The translations under genes were made by a program, and so were the position numbers. Source: Tardiphaga sp051811025 (GTDB lineage Bacteria > Pseudomonadota > Alphaproteobacteria > Rhizobiales > Xanthobacteraceae). Taken from it: 64,000 nt of DNA. The stretch is from positions 4,030,001 to 4,094,000 of the forward strand of contig NZ_JBPWQE010000001.1 in NCBI RefSeq assembly GCF_051811025.1, given 5' to 3'. Shown here one piece after another: positions 60,863 through 64,000 of this stretch. Numbering within the stretch: position 1 is the first letter of the stretch; the number at the start of each line of letters is the position of its first letter. Under the pieces are notes generated by a model. That model was not told where the DNA came from, did no database searches, and saw only the letters and a list, made by a program, of their open reading frames with translations.

Positions 60863-62166
60863 GCCATCTCCTTCGCATCGCGCCGCCGATAGACCAGCAG
60901 CATGAAGGGGGCGAGCAGGCGCATCAGCCCGTGCGCTGCGATCGGGACCGGTTCGGAAAACGGCAGCGCCAGCTCGCTCTCTGGCACGCCGCGCACCACC
61001 TTCGAGAATTCATCGCCGAGCGCCACCGACAGCGCGACGCCGCGGCCGTTGCAGCCGGTCCAGCCATAGGCATTGGGCCCGAGTCTGTGCATACGCGGCA
61101 GGAAATCCGTGGTCATGCCGACATAACCGTTCCAGACATAGTCGAACTGGACATCGCCGATCTGCGGCCACAGCCGTTTCAACCGCTCGGCGACCATGAC
61201 TTTCAGCCGCTCCGTCTTGTCGCCGAGCCCGACCACATTGCCGCCGGTGACCAGACGATTGCGCGCGTCGTAACGCGCGAAATACAGCTCGCCATGGGTA
61301 TCGGACATGGACTGACGACCGGGGATGATGGTCTTGCGTGCCTCGTCCGACAGCGGCTGTGTCGCCATCTGCCATGACAGCACCGGCATCACTTCACTCG
61401 CGATGCCGGGCGAGAGTTGTTTGGAGAACTCCCCGGTATAGGCATTGGTGGCAACGATCAGGCTGCGCGCGCTGACCTGCCCGTTCTTCGTCTTGACGAT
61501 CCAGCGATCGCCCTTGCGCTCATAACTCTCTACCGGCGAGCGCGCATAGATGCGACCGCGCTGCTCCAGCACCACGCGCGCAAGACCGCGCGCCAGTGCC
61601 AGCGGATTGATATGGCCGCCGGTCTTGTTCCAGAAGCCGCCGAACCACGCATCCGATCCGAGCAGCCCGCGCATCTGCTCGCGCGACAGCAACTCCACCG
61701 GCGCGCCGTGTTTGGACCATTGCCGCACGCGGCGCTCGGCGATCTTGATGCGGCCCGGCGAATGCACCGGCTGGATCCAGCCGTTCTGCTCGGCCTCGGC
61801 CTGGATCTGATAGCGGCGCGTGAGATCGAACAGGATCGAGGCGCTGTCACGGATCAGACCGACGAGACGTTCGCCGGCCGCGCCATAACGCTTAATGATA
61901 TCTTCGGGATCAGGCCGCGACAGCGTCGGGATCACCTGACCGTTGTTGCGCCCCGACGCGCCCCAGCCCGGCTCCATCGCCTCGACAACCGCAACATCCA
62001 CGCCAGCCTCGCGCAGATGTAGCGCCGTTGAGAGCCCCGTGAAACCGCCACCGATCACGACCACATCAGCTTCGACAGGACCTTTCAGCTCGGGCAGGTC
62101 TGGCCCCGGAGGCGTGACGCCGGCCCAGAGCGACTTCGGCCAGGGCACATTTGCGGTATCCATCAT
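60859..62166 (-). CDS. FAD-dependent oxidoreductase, DAO family (PuuB-like)
   Basis: A flavoprotein of about 435 residues. The FAD motif DVVVIGGGFTGLSTALHLRE lies near 35-54, with the GASGRNNGQV block of amine/D-amino acid oxidases after it and GWTGCNGRGVALSVALGDE near the C-terminus. A short hydrophobic C-terminal segment (LMRLLAPFMLLVYRR) could touch the membrane. I start at the ATG at 62166 behind AAAGG; 62163 is equally possible. It may oxidise an amine or D-amino acid produced by the hydantoin route, which is inference. It is convergent with the ATPase and divergent from the VOC gene. Confidence 0.9.
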   Translation of the reverse strand: MMDTANVPWPKSLWAGVTPPGPDLPELKGPVEADVVVIGGGFTGLSTALHLREAGVDVAVVEAMEPGWGASGRNNGQVIPTLSRPDPEDIIKRYGAAGERLVGLIRDSASILFDLTRRYQIQAEAEQNGWIQPVHSPGRIKIAERRVRQWSKHGAPVELLSREQMRGLLGSDAWFGGFWNKTGGHINPLALARGLARVVLEQRGRIYARSPVESYERKGDRWIVKTKNGQVSARSLIVATNAYTGEFSKQLSPGIASEVMPVLSWQMATQPLSDEARKTIIPGRQSMSDTHGELYFARYDARNRLVTGGNVVGLGDKTERLKVMVAERLKRLWPQIGDVQFDYVWNGYVGMTTDFLPRMHRLGPNAYGWTGCNGRGVALSVALGDEFSKVVRGVPESELALPFSEPVPIAAHGLMRLLAPFMLLVYRRRDAKEMA

Positions 62167-62286
62167 CACGCCTTTCTGCAGCATCAATCATGCCTTGCGC
62201 CGCGCAACCGAACATAACCGTTCTCTTGCGGCACCCCTGTATTCTGCATAGTTTACGCGCCTGATCCATTGCAAGGTAATGAGCAC

Positions 62287-63144
62287 GTGACGCTGAAAAA
62301 CATCGTTGGAATCGACCACGCCGTGGTCGTCGTCAAGGACCTCGACGCTGCCGCCGCGAACTGGAAGTCGCTCGGCTTTACGGTGTCGCCGCGCGGCACC
62401 CACAGCGCCAAGATGGGCTCCGGCAATTACACCATGATGCTCGGCCCGGATTATGTGGAGCTGCTCGGCGTACTCAACGAGACCGAGCACAATGCGCCGA
62501 CGCGGGCGTTTCTCGCCAGGCGCGGCGACGGCATCGAGCGCATCGCCTTCACCACCACCGACGCGACCGTCGGCGCCGAGGAAATCCGCGCACGCGGCTA
62601 CACGCCGATCGGCCCGACCGATTTCGAACGTCCGGTGACGATGCCGGACGGCACGCTGAGCGCGGCGAAATTCGCCACCTATCAGTGGCCTTATGAGGAA
62701 GCCCCCGGCGGCCTCCGCATCTTCGCCTGCCAGCACAAGACCCGCGAGACCGTGTGGATTCCCGAGCTGCAGGTGCATGCCAACACGGCCAAGCGCCTGA
62801 AGAAGGTGTTCATCGTCACGCCGGAGCCGGAGAAGGACGCTCAGCATATGGCGAAGCTGATCGACGGCGCGGTGAAGACAGAGACCGACGGTGCCGTGAC
62901 CGTGCCATCGGGCGGTGACCGCGCGGACTTCGTGTTCGTCACCAAGGACGTGCTTGCGAAACACTTCCCTGGCACATCGCTCGCCGGCATTCCCGACCGC
63001 GGCGGCATTTCGCTGGTGTTCGGCGTGGCGGACATTGCAGCAGCCGAGAAAGCTGTGGGTTCAGCCGGCGGCCGCAGCGACGTCGGCGTCGTCGTGCCGC
63101 CGAGCAAGGGCAACGGCGTGCTGCTGACGTTTGTGAAGGATTGA
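62287..63144 (+). CDS. VOC family protein (glyoxalase-like)
   Basis: A 285-residue protein with vicinal-oxygen-chelate features. GIDHAVVVVKDLDAAAANWKSLGFTVSPRGTHSAKMGSGNYTMML is the N-terminal half-module with a metal-ligand His. A second, more divergent module follows from about 165. The start is a GTG at 62287 with AAGG about ten bases upstream; a TTG at 62269 is less likely. The reaction is unknown (lyase, dioxygenase or isomerase types exist). It is divergent from the DAO-type oxidoreductase and ends at copy 3 of the nested palindrome. Confidence 0.82.
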   Translation: MTLKNIVGIDHAVVVVKDLDAAAANWKSLGFTVSPRGTHSAKMGSGNYTMMLGPDYVELLGVLNETEHNAPTRAFLARRGDGIERIAFTTTDATVGAEEIRARGYTPIGPTDFERPVTMPDGTLSAAKFATYQWPYEEAPGGLRIFACQHKTRETVWIPELQVHANTAKRLKKVFIVTPEPEKDAQHMAKLIDGAVKTETDGAVTVPSGGDRADFVFVTKDVLAKHFPGTSLAGIPDRGGISLVFGVADIAAAEKAVGSAGGRSDVGVVVPPSKGNGVLLTFVKD

Positions 63145-63153
63145 TCTCCACTC

Positions 63154-63284
63154 GTCATTCCGGGGCGCGAGCGCCACTTAGCGGTCGCGAACCCGGAATC
63201 TCGTAGTGCTAAGTCACCTATAGCACCAAGCCATATCGGGATTCCGGGTTCGCGTTCGGAAGACCGAACGCGCCCCGGAATGAC
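63154..63284. repeat. GTCATTCCGGGGCG nested palindrome, copy 3
   Basis: Outer arms GTCATTCCGGGGCG (63154-63167) and CGCCCCGGAATGAC (63271-63284) are perfect complements. Inner arms GAACCCGGAATCTCG and CGGGATTCCGGGTTC differ by one base. It sits between the convergent ends of the VOC gene and the M20 peptidase gene. Confidence 0.88.
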
Positions 63285-63298
63285 AGTGAGGGTGGCTA

Positions 63299-64000
63299 CT
63301 ACGCCTTCCCCTTCTCACCCAGATCCCAGAACAGCCCCGCCATGATGTTCAGCGCTTCTTCCGTCACCGGCAGGAGAATGTGTTCATCGGGTGCGTGCTG
63401 CGAGCAGCCGGGATAGGAATGCGGCACCCACACGGTGGGAAGCCCCAGAATATCCGTGAACACGTCATTCGGCAGCGAGCCGCCGAAATTCGGCAGCAGC
63501 GCCGGCGCGCTACCCGTGGTCTTGCGAACGGATTCGACGGCCCAGCCCACCCATGGATTGTCGATATCGGTGCGCGAAGCCGAGAAATATTGCGACTGGC
63601 TCACCTTGATATCAGCGAAGCCGTTTTCAGCGAGATGCTTCTGAATGGCGGGTACGACATTCTCGATATCGGTGCCGACGACGAAGCGCAGCTGCAGCAC
63701 CGCGCTTGCCTTGCCGGGAATGGCATTGGCGGGATTGTTGATATTGCCGGCATTGATCGCCAGCACTTCCAGCGTGTTCCAGGCATAGAGCCGTTCCGCC
63801 GGCGACAATCCGTCTTCGCCCCAGTTCTCGGACAAAGCGGGTTCATCGGCGGATGGCGCGACGATCACATCCGCCAGCGCCGCGCGCACCTGATTGGAAA
63901 TGCGCGGCGGCTTCAGTGCATCGAGCAGGATACGGCCGTTCCTGTCGACCAGCGTCGCGATCGCCGACGCGAGGATCGTCGCTGAATTCGCGAGTAGCCC
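63299..64000 (-). CDS. M20-family metallopeptidase/amidohydrolase, C-terminal part
   Basis: The leftward frame stays open to the window end, so the N-terminus is missing. The visible 233 residues include the dimerisation domain (NINNPANAIPGKASAVLQLRFVVGTDIENVVPAIQKHL) and the C-terminal catalytic block VWVPHSYPGCSQHAPDEHILLPV, with a metal-ligand His. M20 enzymes include dipeptidases and N-carbamoyl-L-amino acid hydrolases; dipeptidase-like is more probable from this text. The early catalytic motifs lie outside the window. Confidence 0.88.
   Translation of the reverse strand, partial: GLLANSATILASAIATLVDRNGRILLDALKPPRISNQVRAALADVIVAPSADEPALSENWGEDGLSPAERLYAWNTLEVLAINAGNINNPANAIPGKASAVLQLRFVVGTDIENVVPAIQKHLAENGFADIKVSQSQYFSASRTDIDNPWVGWAVESVRKTTGSAPALLPNFGGSLPNDVFTDILGLPTVWVPHSYPGCSQHAPDEHILLPVTEEALNIMAGLFWDLGEKGKA

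Noticed and set aside
37836..63284. CRISPR array
   Set aside because: The repeated GTCATTCCGGGGCG elements are three far-apart nested palindromes, not regularly spaced short repeats, and no cas genes are present.
1..64000. tRNA, rRNA, insertion sequence or prophage genes
   Set aside because: None recognised on reading both strands; no transposase, integrase or structural phage protein among the frames.

Overview
The window is about 64 kb of high-GC DNA with tightly packed operons, short intergenic gaps, many ATGA/GTGA start-stop overlaps and several palindromic intergenic repeats. Gene content fits an alphaproteobacterium of the Bradyrhizobium/Rhodopseudomonas/Afipia/Tardiphaga group: a triple-PAS cytosolic chemoreceptor, many family-5 and Liv-type ABC transporters, orphan binding proteins, a DUF2927 protein and an alphaproteobacterial L,D-transpeptidase. 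This placement is inference from content; there is no rRNA or tRNA gene to confirm it. I saw no phage, IS element or CRISPR.

Layout. 1-5.8 kb: a partial hypothetical gene, two aldehyde dehydrogenases, an aldo/keto reductase and an SDR. 5.9-12.5 kb: a leftward group (nitronate monooxygenase, orphan Liv-type binding protein, acyl-CoA synthetase, chemoreceptor) with a divergent LysR regulator and a palindromic operator candidate. 12.8-21.4 kb: a rightward operon joining epimerase, SDR and flavin monooxygenase to a complete dipeptide-type ABC importer. 21.6-22.5 kb: an orphan Bug-family binding protein. 22.6-31 kb: a leftward dipeptide-type ABC importer with three tandem paralogous Tat-exported binding proteins. 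31-37 kb: a D-2-hydroxyacid dehydrogenase, an AraC regulator, two small overlapping genes, a ThDP enzyme, an L,D-transpeptidase and a DUF2927 protein. 38-41.5 kb: an EmrAB-like efflux pump behind a MarR gene. 41.7-50.9 kb: DUF1185 protein, enamidase-like amidohydrolase, HpaB-type flavin monooxygenase, a second MarR and a full Liv ABC importer. 51-60.9 kb: a D-hydantoin utilisation module (PLP D-amino-acid enzyme, D-hydantoinase, hydantoin racemase, N-carbamoyl-D-amino acid hydrolase) and a third dipeptide-type importer. 60.9-64 kb: a DAO-type oxidoreductase, a VOC protein and a partial M20 peptidase.

How it fits together. The window reads as a chain of uptake-plus-catabolism modules for nitrogen-containing small molecules. 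The most interesting stretch is 38-51 kb. Two MarR paralogues are interspersed with an efflux pump, cyclic-amide-type enzymes and a Liv importer. Three promoter regions share an inverted-repeat motif (AATAGCTTC with a CTATT half at fixed distance), so they probably form one local regulon, possibly for an N-heterocycle or cyclic amide whose identity I cannot state. The neighbouring hydantoinase module also handles cyclic ureides. Three copies of one nested palindrome (near 37.9, 51.0 and 63.2 kb) sit exactly at convergent gene ends and bracket these two modules.
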